From Ardenticatenaceae bacterium (GTDB lineage: Bacteria > Chloroflexota > Anaerolineae > Promineifilales > Promineifilaceae), in assembly GCA_011525915.1 (NCBI GenBank), contig WYBM01000028.1, positions 62,001 through 126,000 of the forward strand: 64,000 bases of DNA, given 5' to 3'. Positions 8,393-16,817 of this stretch are shown piece after piece. The notes under the pieces were generated by a model, which worked only from the letters and a program-made list of their open reading frames with translations, was not told where the DNA came from and made no database searches. Each line of letters starts with the position of its first letter. Position 1 is the first letter of the stretch. The position numbers and the translations under genes are program-made.

Positions 8393-9229
8393 TTAGCGTC
8401 CCAGTGCGCTTTGAATGGCCGGGTTGAGAATGCTCAACGTTAGCTCAATAGCTGTATGTGCCAGGCCATAATTAAAATCATCTACGTTGCCGGCGTTAAC
8501 ACAAGAAAGGTATGCTGGCCGGGTGCGGTCCAGCGAGTAGATGAAAGAAAGGAAGTAAATGCCGTCAACATCTTGCCAGCCTGGGGGTACGTCTTTATAA
8601 AAGACTCCAGAGTACAAAATGTTGTTATAAGCCTGCACGTAACGAGTACAGGCGTCTGCATCCCCGGCTTTGGCCCCATCCAGATTGCCGCGCATGGTGT
8701 TTAGTGAGCCTTGAATGTTCAGCATATTGCTCTTTAGACCTTCAGCGTCGAATGGTTCTTCTGGAAATACGCCCAGGATGTCATTGGGATTCGAAATATA
8801 ATAGACGACCACCACATCATCCTCGCCTTCCCCTTCTTCCGTAGGCGCGGCGGTGGGTACGGCGGTAGCCGGCACGGCCGTGGCCGGGCGTGGTGTGGCC
8901 GTCACGGTTGGTGTGTTTGTGGCCGCTGGTGTATCTGTAGGCGTGGGTGTGTCCGTGGGCGTGGGCGTGGGTGTGTCCGTCGGCGTGGGTGTATCGGTGG
9001 GCGTGGGTGTGTCCGTCGGTACGGGGGTGTCCGTCGGCGTCGCGGTGTCCGTCGGCACGGGGGTATCCGTCGGCGGCACCGGGGTATTTGTGGGTGTTTC
9101 TACCACGTCAGCGACGGCCGTGGCGGTTGGATTTGGATTATTGTTGCCGCAGGCGGTCATGGTGACTACCAGGCCCAAGAGAACACTTAGAGCCAACAGC
9201 AGCCAGCGCTGGTTAAACATGATCTTCAT
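8393..9229 (-). CDS. Lipoprotein with Thr-Pro-rich tether, unknown C-terminal domain
   Basis: A 278-residue exported protein. The ATG at 9229 has an excellent GGAGGAATCTC ribosome site. The longer frame upstream is not needed. A hydrophobic signal (8-24) ends in a lipobox-like VTMTAC with Cys27 for lipidation. Residues about 36-110 are built of TPT/TDTP units, a disordered cell-surface tether of the type common in Chloroflexota. The globular C-terminal domain (about 125-278) begins with [21 protein letters not shown] and contains two cysteines (DACTRY, LSCVN). I do not recognise it. Cell-surface location is inferred from the lipobox; function is unknown. Confidence 0.82.
   Translation of the reverse strand: MKIMFNQRWLLLALSVLLGLVVTMTACGNNNPNPTATAVADVVETPTNTPVPPTDTPVPTDTATPTDTPVPTDTPTPTDTPTPTDTPTPTPTDTPTPTDTPAATNTPTVTATPRPATAVPATAVPTAAPTEEGEGEDDVVVVYYISNPNDILGVFPEEPFDAEGLKSNMLNIQGSLNTMRGNLDGAKAGDADACTRYVQAYNNILYSGVFYKDVPPGWQDVDGIYFLSFIYSLDRTRPAYLSCVNAGNVDDFNYGLAHTAIELTLSILNPAIQSALGR
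8925..9095. repeat. Degenerate tandem repeat coding for the Thr-Pro tether
   Basis: Plus-strand units of the type GTGGGCGTGGGTGTGTCC recur with 6- and 12-nt periodicity. They encode (T-P/D-T-P) units in the lipoprotein on the other strand. Such stretches expand and contract by slippage. Confidence 0.8.
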
Positions 9230-9441
9230 GAGATTCCTCCTAAAACTGGATATATATTTTACGGCTTGGTGATTTTGGAAGCAGTCCCCACAAGCATTCC
9301 CTACACTGAGCACGAGTACCAGTATTTTACCTGATCATCATACGTCAAGCCAATGAGAAACAAGTACAGATCAATACGTAGGGAAGCGTATTTCGGTGCA
9401 AAACGGTAGATCAGGAGGAGGCGTTGTTTGGTCGTTAAGAA

Positions 9442-9948
9442 TCAGGCTGGCTCTACGGCAGTAGGTGTAAGTAAAAAGACAGGGATTTCACGGCCGTCTG
9501 TGCGTGATTTGTATGCTTCATACCCGGGGTAAACGGCGACGGCTTGCTGCCAGCAGCGCTGGCGTTCACTCCCGGTCACTTCATGGGCCACATACGGTTT
9601 GGTGACGCCGCGAATGGTAAGCTGCACTTGCGGGTGGGCTCTGACGTTATAGGTCCAGGCCGGGTGTTTTTTACCACCCCAATTAGAGGCAATAAGAATG
9701 ATGTTGTGGCCATCAGGTGTGCCCAGCAGGGGAATGGTGCGCGGCTGGCCGCTTTTGGCCCCCACGGCCGTCAGCATCACCAGCGGCGCACCAGTGAGAA
9801 AAGCGCCGGGGGCAAAACGGCCGTGGGTCCAGCGCAGGCTGTTTCCGTCCAGGTGGTGGGCGATGAGGGAAAACAACTTGGCGCCTGGTTTGCTGGACGC
9901 GATGCGCCGGTTGATCTTGTGCCACCAGTTGGGGTGAGATTGTGTCAT
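9442..9948 (-). CDS. Nitroreductase/deazaflavin (F420)-dependent oxidoreductase, Ddn family
   Basis: A 168-residue split-barrel flavin/deazaflavin enzyme. The start ATG 9948 is chosen from TGGAGGAAAAAA. Family marks are LMLTAVGAKSGQPRTIPL-like residues (VMLTAVGAKSGQPRTIPLL), the strand NIILIASNWGGKKHPAWTYN, and VRAHPQVQLTIRG, as in Ddn and related F420H2-dependent reductases of Actinobacteria and Chloroflexota. Residues YKSRTDGREIPVFLLTP end the barrel. The substrate is unknown. It lies 36 bp downstream of the helicase start-to-stop block and on the same strand, but it is probably transcribed on its own. Confidence 0.88.
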   Translation of the reverse strand: MTQSHPNWWHKINRRIASSKPGAKLFSLIAHHLDGNSLRWTHGRFAPGAFLTGAPLVMLTAVGAKSGQPRTIPLLGTPDGHNIILIASNWGGKKHPAWTYNVRAHPQVQLTIRGVTKPYVAHEVTGSERQRCWQQAVAVYPGYEAYKSRTDGREIPVFLLTPTAVEPA

Positions 9949-9984
9949 TTTTTTCCTCCATAATAGGTGCGGCACGGCGGCCTG

Positions 9985-12051
9985 TCAGGCAAGCAAGAGA
10001 CGCAGAGGGTCGTGTAAGTCGTTGCCGGGTATCAGGGCAGTTGCCTGGTATAGATCACCAAATCGCTTCAGATTAAGTAGTTGCAGGACGGCCGCCAGGC
10101 CCACGTTGGCCGGCAGCAAGCGATGAAAACGCCCCATTTCCAGCCGGTTGGCCAGCGTGGCGGCTATTTGCCGGGCTGCCTTCTGCGTCACCTTTTCATC
10201 CCAGGGAGGCAGTTGGTTCAGCGGCTGGCGCAGGTAAAGGCTATATTCGTTTACAAATTCCGCGCTAACACCGCCGGCAACAAGCACGGCCGTGAGCAGC
10301 TCTCCCCATACCGTTCCCCAAAAATGGTACAGCCACACCCCTTCATCACCGGGTAGCAAGGCCATGTGCCCGGCCTCAATGCCTAATGATCGGGCCACGG
10401 CCTGGGTGACTACAAACGGAATGGCAGCATAAGATGTTTGGAAATGTAAAATGTCATCGGCCGTATGCCCTTCGGCAGCCGCCAGGCCAAAACGATACTT
10501 TTCTACCCAAACTACCCTCATGGGCTTGCCGCCATATAAGAGGACGGCGCCTTTAGGGTATGGCCGGTCTGTATGGGCAATGGTACGGCCGGTGTGGGCA
10601 TCTACGGCCGTGATGCTCAGCACTTCTGCGCCGATATTGCTATAAATCTCGTGCTGGTCTATCAAAGTTTGCAGCTTTTCGCCTGGCTTCCACTCGCCCA
10701 GGCGCCCGGCTTGCAAGTAACCGGCAAAGGTTAGCTGAGATATGATCTGGCGAATCGCTTCGCTGGTCAGTTCCGGTGACACCAGGCGGTGCAGATCAGC
10801 CAGGCGTATACTGCCTGTGGGGCTTTGTTTGATCAGGCTGAAGATTTGCTGCACAAGGACGGATGGGCGAAAGACGTACACAGTAACATCTTCAATGTCA
10901 TGAGGCTGCAAGTTAAAGGCTGCTGGTGGCTGGCCCTCACTTACCACTGACCACCGGCCACTGGCTAATCCCAGCAGTGCCTCAAACCGTGCCCATTCCC
11001 CCGGTGATTTGGGCATACACAGGGTGTGCGTTTGGGTGATGCGGCGGCTGCCCCGCCCCACCCGCTGCAGAAGTGCGTTGAGGTCTGGCGGCGCACCCAG
11101 CAGCACCACGTCATCGACACTGCCAATATCAACCCCCAATTCCAACGTGGAGGTGCAGACACACACGGCCGTGGCTGCGGCCGCAAACCGGGTTTCTACA
11201 TCTTGCCGTATTTGTGGGTCCAGGTTGCTGTAATGGACAAAAATGTCGGCGTGATGGGGCAGATGCTGCCGCAGGAAGGCGGCCGTAGCCTCTACCTCTT
11301 CGCGTGAATTGCAAAACAGCAGCGATTTGCGCCTGGCCCGTGCTGTCAACTGGTTTATCAGCTCTGTCAGGTTGTATAACGGCCGTATGTCCGCGGCAAC
11401 CTCTCGACCGCCGGGCACCTGCATGATAACACCCTCCTGCAAATACCGCCCGGCCACGCCCATAGGGTCAGGTACTGTTGCAGACAGCGCCACCCGCTGA
11501 GCTGGTGTGATGTCTGACCGGTTGTACTGGCGGATAACTTCCAGGCGCGCCAGCAGGCAGCGCAAGTGGTCACCACGAGGGGTATTATCAAACAGGTGGA
11601 TTTCATCCAAAACAATGGCTTGAATATCCACAAATAATTTGGGGGCACGGGTTAACAGGGCGTCGGTGGATTCTGGGGTGGTAAACAAGAGGGCCGGTGC
11701 ACGTTTTGTGTCTACCGGTCCTGTGTCGCCGGTTTTCATAGACAGGGTGATGCCCGTATCTGCCAGGATGGGATGCAGCCGTTCAAACAGGTCACGGGTC
11801 AGCGCACGTGTGGGGCAGATATAGAGCAGTGTCAGGCCTGGCTGGTGCAGCGGCTGCCAATACCGTTCCAGCAGTGGCGCCAGGACGGCTTCGGTCTTGC
11901 CGGAGGCGGTAGCGGCAATGACCAGGGTGTCACGGCCGTCCAGGATGGAGGGGATGGCATGCTGCTGGACGGGCGTAAAACGGCCGTGGCGGGCAAAAAA
12001 CAGGGGCCACGTATGGGGAATCTGCGCCTTAACCTGCTGTTGACTTAACAT
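9985..12051 (-). CDS. Lhr-like DEAD/DEAH-box superfamily 2 helicase
   Basis: 688 residues, an ATP-dependent nucleic-acid helicase. Visible motifs: Q-motif FTPVQQHAIPSIL; I, ATASGKTE (Lys52); Ia, CPTRALTRDL; II, DEIH (148-151); III, SATVPDP; IV, SLLFCNSREEVEATA; V, TSTLELGVDIGSVDD; VI, QRVGRGSRR. Motifs V and VI are of the Lhr type. A winged-helix region (SIRLADLHRLVSPELTSEAI) and a C-terminal extension follow. It is shorter than full Lhr. Lhr-like helicases pair with DUF2791 ATPases in BREX type 2 (brxHI with brxD). Two such ATPases lie 2 kb upstream on the same strand, separated by an R-M cassette. A stretch ASGRWSVVSEGQ is encoded by an ACTGA-type repeat. Confidence 0.9.
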   Translation of the reverse strand: MLSQQQVKAQIPHTWPLFFARHGRFTPVQQHAIPSILDGRDTLVIAATASGKTEAVLAPLLERYWQPLHQPGLTLLYICPTRALTRDLFERLHPILADTGITLSMKTGDTGPVDTKRAPALLFTTPESTDALLTRAPKLFVDIQAIVLDEIHLFDNTPRGDHLRCLLARLEVIRQYNRSDITPAQRVALSATVPDPMGVAGRYLQEGVIMQVPGGREVAADIRPLYNLTELINQLTARARRKSLLFCNSREEVEATAAFLRQHLPHHADIFVHYSNLDPQIRQDVETRFAAAATAVCVCTSTLELGVDIGSVDDVVLLGAPPDLNALLQRVGRGSRRITQTHTLCMPKSPGEWARFEALLGLASGRWSVVSEGQPPAAFNLQPHDIEDVTVYVFRPSVLVQQIFSLIKQSPTGSIRLADLHRLVSPELTSEAIRQIISQLTFAGYLQAGRLGEWKPGEKLQTLIDQHEIYSNIGAEVLSITAVDAHTGRTIAHTDRPYPKGAVLLYGGKPMRVVWVEKYRFGLAAAEGHTADDILHFQTSYAAIPFVVTQAVARSLGIEAGHMALLPGDEGVWLYHFWGTVWGELLTAVLVAGGVSAEFVNEYSLYLRQPLNQLPPWDEKVTQKAARQIAATLANRLEMGRFHRLLPANVGLAAVLQLLNLKRFGDLYQATALIPGNDLHDPLRLLLA
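10934..10970. repeat. ACTGA-type repeat unit inside the helicase gene
   Basis: The plus-strand TCACTTACCACTGACCACC and GGCCACTGGC belong to the degenerate TCAGT/ACTGG family seen in intergenic spacers here. On the minus strand the unit is open and translated as ASGRWSVVSEGQ, between helicase motif VI and the winged-helix region. Confidence 0.6.
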
Positions 12052-12084
12052 ACACCTCGCCTGCTGCCGTTGACCTGACGTATT

Positions 12085-12135
12085 TTGACAGCCAGTACCT
12101 GATCGTGCTACAATTTAGCTAAATTAGCTAAATTA
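12085..12135 (+). promoter_or_regulatory. Promoter with tandem palindromic operators for the antitoxin-MTase pair
   Basis: TTGACA (12085-12090) and TACAAT (12109-12114) are spaced 18 bp. Overlapping the -10 is a perfect 14-bp palindrome AATTTAGCTAAATT (12112-12125). A second half-repeat, TTAGCTAA (12124-12131), is centred 9 bp further on. This is the usual design of an autoregulated antitoxin or R-M control promoter. Confidence 0.75.
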
Positions 12136-12147
12136 CGGATTTTTTTG

Positions 12148-12390
12148 ATGAAAACCAAAGCCATTGCCTCAACTGAGGCCCAAAACAATTTTGGCCGTAT
12201 CCTCAATGATGTGATTAAAAACAATACACGGTATGTTGTTAAGCGTCATCATTTGCCCCAGGCCATTATTCTCAGTTTGGATGACCTTGAGCAGCTCCTT
12301 GTCAATCATAGCGAACAACACAAAATGGCTCAAATCATTCGTGATCTCACGCCGGTTTATCATCTTGGCGAGACCATTACCAGCGAATGA
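12148..12390 (+). CDS. Phd/YefM-family antitoxin-like DNA-binding protein
   Basis: 80 residues. The N-terminal half, MKTKAIASTEAQNNFGRILNDV, is the Phd/YefM DNA-binding fold. VVKRHHLPQAIILSLDDLEQL is its second conserved block. No toxin (RelE, Doc or VapC type) follows. Instead the next gene is a DNA methyltransferase whose possible start overlaps this stop as ATGA. Phd/YefM proteins dimerise and bind palindromes at their own promoter, and exactly such palindromes lie 23-36 nt upstream of the start. I infer a role as transcriptional regulator of the R-M cassette, in place of a classic C protein. An orphan or degenerate toxin-antitoxin module is the alternative. Confidence 0.82.
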   Translation: MKTKAIASTEAQNNFGRILNDVIKNNTRYVVKRHHLPQAIILSLDDLEQLLVNHSEQHKMAQIIRDLTPVYHLGETITSE

Positions 12391-12413
12391 ATGCAAATAG
12401 AGCAGGTGGGACC

Positions 12414-13358
12414 ATGCCCATAAATCAACCTTTAATTCAATACACGCTTGATTATAGACACAACTTTGTCAGAAATTCTCTGCTAGTCCAGGCCGACTGT
12501 TTTCAGTGGATGAAACAAGCGCCTTCTGAGAGCGTTCATGCTATTGTGACAGACCCTCCCTATGGCGTAAAGGAATATGAGAAGGATCAACTAGAAAAAC
12601 GTTCAAATGGCAATGGAGGTATCTGGCGTATTCCTCCCTCTTTTGATGGTCACGAACGGTCGCCATTACCACGGTTTACAGCTCTTAATGAGAGTGAACG
12701 AGAAAGAATACGACAGTATTTTTACGATTGGGCCAATTATGCGTCGCTTCTACTGCGTCCTGGCGGGCACATGATTCTGGCATCAAATACCTATCTCTCA
12801 CAAATCGTTTTCACGGCCGTTGTGGCCGCTGGCTTCGAGTTCCGGGGCCAGATCATTCGTTTGGTGCGTACATTGCGTGGTGGCGACAGACCCAAAAATG
12901 CTGAAAAAGAGTTCCCAGATGTATGCACAATGCCTAGAGGATGTTACGAACCCTGGGGGGTTTTCCGCAAACCACTTCCGTCCCACATGACAGTAAGTGA
13001 CTGCTTGCAGATGTATCAAACGGGTGGGCTGCGACGTAAGCCAGACGGCAAGCCTTTTGAGGACGTCATAGAAAGCGAGCGCACGCCACGTAAAGAACGA
13101 GATATTGCCGGACACCCCAGTCTGAAGCCCCAATCGTTCTTGCGCCAGATAGTATACGCTTCTTTGCCTCTGGGCAAAGGCATCGTGGTTGATCCCTTTA
13201 TGGGGTCTGGGTCTACTATTGCTGCTGCGGAGGCCATAGGCTATACGAGCATTGGCCTGGAACGCCACGAGGAATTTTACAAACTGAGCTTGCAAGCAGT
13301 TCCCAAACTGGCAGAAATTCCCACAAAAGAATTGCAATTACCTCTGACCTTTGGCTAA
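12414..13358 (+). CDS. DNA methyltransferase of an R-M system (N4-cytosine/N6-adenine, beta-class order)
   Basis: 314 residues from ATG 12414, which has AGGTGGG just upstream. An in-frame ATG at 12387 overlapping the antitoxin stop is possible. Catalytic motif IV TDPPYG is at 46-51 and the SAM-binding motif I-like block DPFMGSGSTIAAAEAIGYTSIGLE at about 260-283. Motif IV preceding motif I with the target-recognition region between them is the beta-class amino-methyltransferase layout. The gene converges with a PD-(D/E)XK endonuclease gene and overlaps its 3' end by 21 bp. Recognition sequence cannot be read. Base use is more AT-rich than the flanks and only one ACGGCCGT occurs, suggesting acquisition. 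Confidence 0.9.
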   Translation: MPINQPLIQYTLDYRHNFVRNSLLVQADCFQWMKQAPSESVHAIVTDPPYGVKEYEKDQLEKRSNGNGGIWRIPPSFDGHERSPLPRFTALNESERERIRQYFYDWANYASLLLRPGGHMILASNTYLSQIVFTAVVAAGFEFRGQIIRLVRTLRGGDRPKNAEKEFPDVCTMPRGCYEPWGVFRKPLPSHMTVSDCLQMYQTGGLRRKPDGKPFEDVIESERTPRKERDIAGHPSLKPQSFLRQIVYASLPLGKGIVVDPFMGSGSTIAAAEAIGYTSIGLERHEEFYKLSLQAVPKLAEIPTKELQLPLTFG

Positions 13359-14006
13359 GTCCCGGTAAATCCAGTTCGCTTGCATTTTTGCTACGCCACT
13401 TTTAGTCACGCTGGCAGTGATGGTACGGCGGCTGGTAGCTGAACGCCCAGAGAAAGCCCAATCTTCTTTTTCTAATTTGGCTGCATACACACCCTTGAAA
13501 CGGAAAGGTTTTGGACCTATGCCTTTGTGTACATCGTTTGAAGTATTGCTATCAAAGTGAAATACCATGAGCCAGACAGATTCAGGGTTATGACCTTGCC
13601 AGCCACTGGCATGACGAGAACCCTTGACCTCAATGCCTTCAGCTGCATATTGCACGGCATTATTAGGGAATAGGCCATGTGGGATAAGGTCCGGGTGCCC
13701 ATTATGGTACTGGTTTTTAACCAGGGTATTACAATACTTGGGAATGCTCATGTTCATGAACTCGCCGACAATACTGCTAAAGTTAGCCGGCATTAAGAAG
13801 CTTTCCAGTCTTGGTATTTGTTTCGTGGATAGCTGTTGGTTTATGAAGCCGAGAAAAGCGACAAAGTCATTCATAGCCTGCTGTGCATGTGACACTGTGA
13901 GGCTATATGGCAGAAGACACTTGGCATTGAAATGATCTGGGTTAACTGGGATCGGGATACAAGCCTGCACTTCTTTGCCGTTTGTATCTATGTCATTATT
14001 TGACAT
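13338..14006 (-). CDS. Probable type II restriction endonuclease (PD-(D/E)XK fold)
   Basis: 222 residues. A catalytic-core pattern is visible: HPD at 104-106 and EVK at 126-128, that is D-X19-E-X-K, typical of PD-(D/E)XK nucleases. HASGWQGHNPESVWLMVFHFD follows as core strands. The partner methyltransferase is convergent, overlapping by 21 bp at the 3' ends, so antisense transcription could tune both. The ATG at 14006 overlaps the stop of the upstream ATPase gene as TAATG. The endonuclease is therefore read from the ATPase operon, not from the methyltransferase promoter. I do not recognise the subfamily. The call rests on motif plus partner. Confidence 0.75.
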   Translation of the reverse strand: MSNNDIDTNGKEVQACIPIPVNPDHFNAKCLLPYSLTVSHAQQAMNDFVAFLGFINQQLSTKQIPRLESFLMPANFSSIVGEFMNMSIPKYCNTLVKNQYHNGHPDLIPHGLFPNNAVQYAAEGIEVKGSRHASGWQGHNPESVWLMVFHFDSNTSNDVHKGIGPKPFRFKGVYAAKLEKEDWAFSGRSATSRRTITASVTKSGVAKMQANWIYRDLAKGQR

Positions 14007-15415
14007 TATCGCACCTGGTCCCGTAGCTCGTCGAGCAGGGCGGCCACGTCATAATCAGGATGAAGGTAGAGGAGGTCGAAGAGTTCGACGGCCAGGCGGA
14101 CAGCGCTGCGCATAGAGAGACGGCCGTTGCGGATGCCCACGGCCAGGTGTTCGGCAGCGCCCCGCCGTACCTGCCCGTGTCGTTCATCTGGTTCATAATG
14201 GTACGCCTGGGCGTGGTAGGTGAGGATACGCTGTAAAAAGCGGCCAGCTTCCTGAGGGTCAGCTTCCGGCTCCAGATAAAAAATCTGGTCTTCGGCCAGC
14301 CATTCTGGCAGCGGTAAGCGGTTATCGCTGCGGGTAACGGTGAAGAGGAAAAAGAGGGACTGTCCCTGGTCATAGGCCAGGGGATAGTCACGCCAGCGGT
14401 GCTGTGGAAAGTGGTCTGCCTGGATTTTGTTTTGCCCGTCACGCAGGGCAGCATAGATGACGGCCTGGAAAAAGAGGCTGGCTTTGGGCCGCTGGTAGGC
14501 TTGCAACAGGGAGTAGCTTTCCGCCTCGTCTACCAGCACACAGAGCCCACTGTAATTGCCCAGGCGCGCCAGGGCAGACACGGCCGTGAACAAATACGCC
14601 ATCTGCCGTGCATTGTCGCCAATCTTGTAAATGGAAGGGAACTTTACACCCCGCGGCATGGCCCGGTTCATCAGGCGAACGCGCCGCCCGCCCATCAGCC
14701 ACTCGATCCACGCCTTGCGCTGGCGGCTGGAGCTGGTACTGGCAACAGCTTGCAGCCCAATCACCAATGGGTCCAGTTCTGCCGGTGACAGGTCACGCAG
14801 ATGGGGCAGGGTACTTTGTATCTCTGCCGTTTTGCGCAGCAATGGTTCCAGGCCGCGTTCGTCGCTGTCCGGGTAGCGCAGATGGCGCATGGCCTCGCGG
14901 TAAATATCAAAGGCGCGGTGTGGCGGCAATTCCAATAAATCCAGGCTCACCGTGGCCACCAGGAAGTTGCGGGTCAGCGCTTCTTGGGTGGCCAGTTCCA
15001 CAATATGGCTCTTGCCATAGCCATATTCTCCCACAACGGCGCGCACGTCACCGCCATGTTGGTGTGCCTGGTTCAGGGCGCGAACAAGGCTTTCCCGCTC
15101 CGCGTGCAGGTTGATGGTTAGTTCTGGCACATGTTGTGCCGGGGCAATGCCCACACGCAGCGATTCGATCAGCTGGCGCGCTTCTAGCTGCGTCTGGGTC
15201 ATGGGGGGCGGGGGATGGTAAGTAGCGGTAAAGGCGGGTTGGGGTTCGGCCAGGGCCTGGCCATAGGGCGCACGGCCGTCGGCCCTAAATTCATGACGCG
15301 GCCGGCGAAAACGCAAACCGCTCTCAAAGCGCACCAGTAGTTCTGTGCCGTTGCGATAGACAGCCACTACCTGGCCAGGGCCGAATTGGGGGTGTTCGAC
15401 GTGTTCTCCAATCAT
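14006..15415 (-). CDS. P-loop ATPase, BREX-type (DUF2791/BrxD-like), with N-terminal Tudor-like domain
   Basis: 469 residues. Residues 1-38 (GEHVEHPQFGPGQVVAVYRNG then LLVRFESGLRFR) resemble the small Tudor-like domain at the C-terminus of UvrD/PcrA helicases. The ATPase follows: Walker A VGEYGYGKSHIV (about 117-128), then a LSL/DLLELPPHRAFD block equivalent to the 'DLSP...' block of DUF2791 proteins, and Walker B LCVLVDEAES. This is the second of two related ATPases, 81 bp apart, with an ACTGA-type repeat filling the spacer. Relatives (BrxD, BrxC/PglY) act in BREX phage defence. Here no PglX or PglZ is present in the window. Confidence 0.8.
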   Translation of the reverse strand: MIGEHVEHPQFGPGQVVAVYRNGTELLVRFESGLRFRRPRHEFRADGRAPYGQALAEPQPAFTATYHPPPPMTQTQLEARQLIESLRVGIAPAQHVPELTINLHAERESLVRALNQAHQHGGDVRAVVGEYGYGKSHIVELATQEALTRNFLVATVSLDLLELPPHRAFDIYREAMRHLRYPDSDERGLEPLLRKTAEIQSTLPHLRDLSPAELDPLVIGLQAVASTSSSRQRKAWIEWLMGGRRVRLMNRAMPRGVKFPSIYKIGDNARQMAYLFTAVSALARLGNYSGLCVLVDEAESYSLLQAYQRPKASLFFQAVIYAALRDGQNKIQADHFPQHRWRDYPLAYDQGQSLFFLFTVTRSDNRLPLPEWLAEDQIFYLEPEADPQEAGRFLQRILTYHAQAYHYEPDERHGQVRRGAAEHLAVGIRNGRLSMRSAVRLAVELFDLLYLHPDYDVAALLDELRDQVR

Positions 15416-15503
15416 CTTCAGTGTTCAGTAATTCAGTACTCAGTGTTCAGTAACTCGCTTCCAAACTGATTACTGAACACTGATGACTGATGACTGTCAG
15501 TAG
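15416..15503. repeat. Intergenic ACTGA/TCAGT repeat block with hairpin
   Basis: The spacer is made of degenerate CAGTGTTCAGTAA-like units in both orientations. A perfect 13-bp inverted repeat (15441-15453 with 15470-15482) can form a hairpin. The block also supplies the stop codon of the upstream ATPase gene. The same family recurs at 30.7, 55.3 and 60.3 kb. Confidence 0.85.
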
Positions 15504-16783
15504 GGGGGTGTCTCTCCACCTGACAGGGTGTCAACCTGGCCACGCAGTAGAGCCTGGGCTTCGGTTTCGGTAATGGTGTGCTGGCCCTGATGATGCTGGC
15601 GTGCCAGTTCTACGACAAAGCTTTTCACAAAAAGGCGGCGGTGGCTTACGTCTAGAAAAACGTCGCGGGCAACATTGGCCAGGATGACGGCGTTCGCCCG
15701 CTGGATCGTGTGGTCTAGTTGAGCCTCAAACGCAACTTCATAGATAGGGATAAGCTTTTCGCCGATGGCTAACATGAGATCATCTTCGTCCATATCCAGA
15801 TGGTCCAGGTTAATGAGAGGACTGAAGTGGTTGACGCGGCTAAAACGGCCAGGGGCGCGTACACGTTGTTGTAATGCCGGGTACTTAGGAACGACGTCGT
15901 TGATAAATTGAGGCGGCACCGCATAGACAAACATGGCGCCGGGCAGATCTTCACGAGTGCGGTCTATAACTTCACGTAGGGTGTCAGTGGCCAGTTTTTC
16001 TGCCCGACCCCCGACGGAAGCCATACGGTCTACTTCATCGAAGAGCAAGATGAGGCCGCTGTAACTGAGGGCGCGGATGACCTGGCAGAGGGAGCGAAGC
16101 ATACGGAAGGCGTTAGGCTTGTTGATTTTGCCGGTGACGCCAACTTCACGGAGGATTTTGGTATCAGCGGGCGAGGTGGATTCACCCATGAGCCAGCGGG
16201 TGAGCGCACCCAGCCGCTCCTCTTGTTCACGGACAAGGGCATCAAAGGTAGCCAGTACAGCCGCCTGATAAGCAGGGCTGTCTACTGGCGTCATTTCTAG
16301 GGTGTCTACCAGCCCACGATAGAGGGGGTTGGTTAGCGTTTCCAGGCTCAGGTTACCCCCTACAATGCGGGTCAATGTCCCCTCTAAGAAGCGAAGCAGC
16401 CCGGTTTCATCGCTGATGGCTTCCTCGGTTTCGTGCCAGATAAGGTTGCTGGCGACCGCTTCATACACCTTTTTCTGGTCGTTATAGGGTGTTTCTACCG
16501 GGCTAAGGTCTACTTTGGCCACAGCAAAGTTGCGTGCCCAGGCCACATCTCGCAGGCAGTAGAGGAAGTGAGATTTGCCGCTGCCATAATCACCTACCAC
16601 CATCTTATAGGCGGCACCGCCGTCTTGCAGGTAGGAGGAGAAGTAATACTCATCCAGGGCGTCTAGCAGAGAGCGGTTGCCTACGTTGAAGTGTTGGATA
16701 CCCCGCGAGGGTGGGGTACCAAAGCTGCCCAGTACCTCAATAATGTGGCGGGCAAGAGGGCGGGGGATGTTCATTTCGCTCAT
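15497..16783 (-). CDS. P-loop ATPase, BREX-type (DUF2791/BrxD-like)
   Basis: 428 residues. IPRPLARHIIEVLGSFGTPP and RGIQHFNVGNRSLLDALDEYY form the typical N-terminal region of DUF2791 proteins. Walker A is VVGDYGSGKSHFLY (about 62-75), then VAKVDLSPVETPYND, and Walker B is LILLFDEVDRM (about 240-250). ATPase relatives are BrxD (BREX type 2) and, more distantly, BrxC. It ends in the repeat block before the second ATPase gene and follows the 274-residue gene by 34 nt. The high similarity in layout to its neighbour suggests an ancient duplication and perhaps a hetero-oligomer. Confidence 0.85.
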   Translation of the reverse strand: MSEMNIPRPLARHIIEVLGSFGTPPSRGIQHFNVGNRSLLDALDEYYFSSYLQDGGAAYKMVVGDYGSGKSHFLYCLRDVAWARNFAVAKVDLSPVETPYNDQKKVYEAVASNLIWHETEEAISDETGLLRFLEGTLTRIVGGNLSLETLTNPLYRGLVDTLEMTPVDSPAYQAAVLATFDALVREQEERLGALTRWLMGESTSPADTKILREVGVTGKINKPNAFRMLRSLCQVIRALSYSGLILLFDEVDRMASVGGRAEKLATDTLREVIDRTREDLPGAMFVYAVPPQFINDVVPKYPALQQRVRAPGRFSRVNHFSPLINLDHLDMDEDDLMLAIGEKLIPIYEVAFEAQLDHTIQRANAVILANVARDVFLDVSHRRLFVKSFVVELARQHHQGQHTITETEAQALLRGQVDTLSGGETPPY

Positions 16784-16817
16784 AAGGGTGAGTGGGTCAC
16801 GGTGTCACCATAAACCA

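Noticed and set aside
8925..9095. Tandem repeat considered as a CRISPR or regulatory array
   Set aside because: The periodicity is 6/12 nt and it encodes the TPTDTP tether in frame.
8853..9272. A 139-codon plus-strand ORF rich in Val/Gly ([11 protein letters not shown])
   Set aside because: It is the reverse reading of the Thr-Pro tether repeat of the minus-strand lipoprotein, which has a lipobox and a strong ribosome site.
12148..12390. Calling this a complete toxin-antitoxin pair
   Set aside because: No RelE/ParE, Doc, PIN-domain or other toxin ORF lies on either side. The next gene is a clear DNA methyltransferase.
15416..15503. Regularly repeated ACTGA units considered as a CRISPR array
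   Set aside because: Units are 7-8 nt, drift in sequence and orientation, and lack constant 30-nt repeats and spacers. No cas genes are present.
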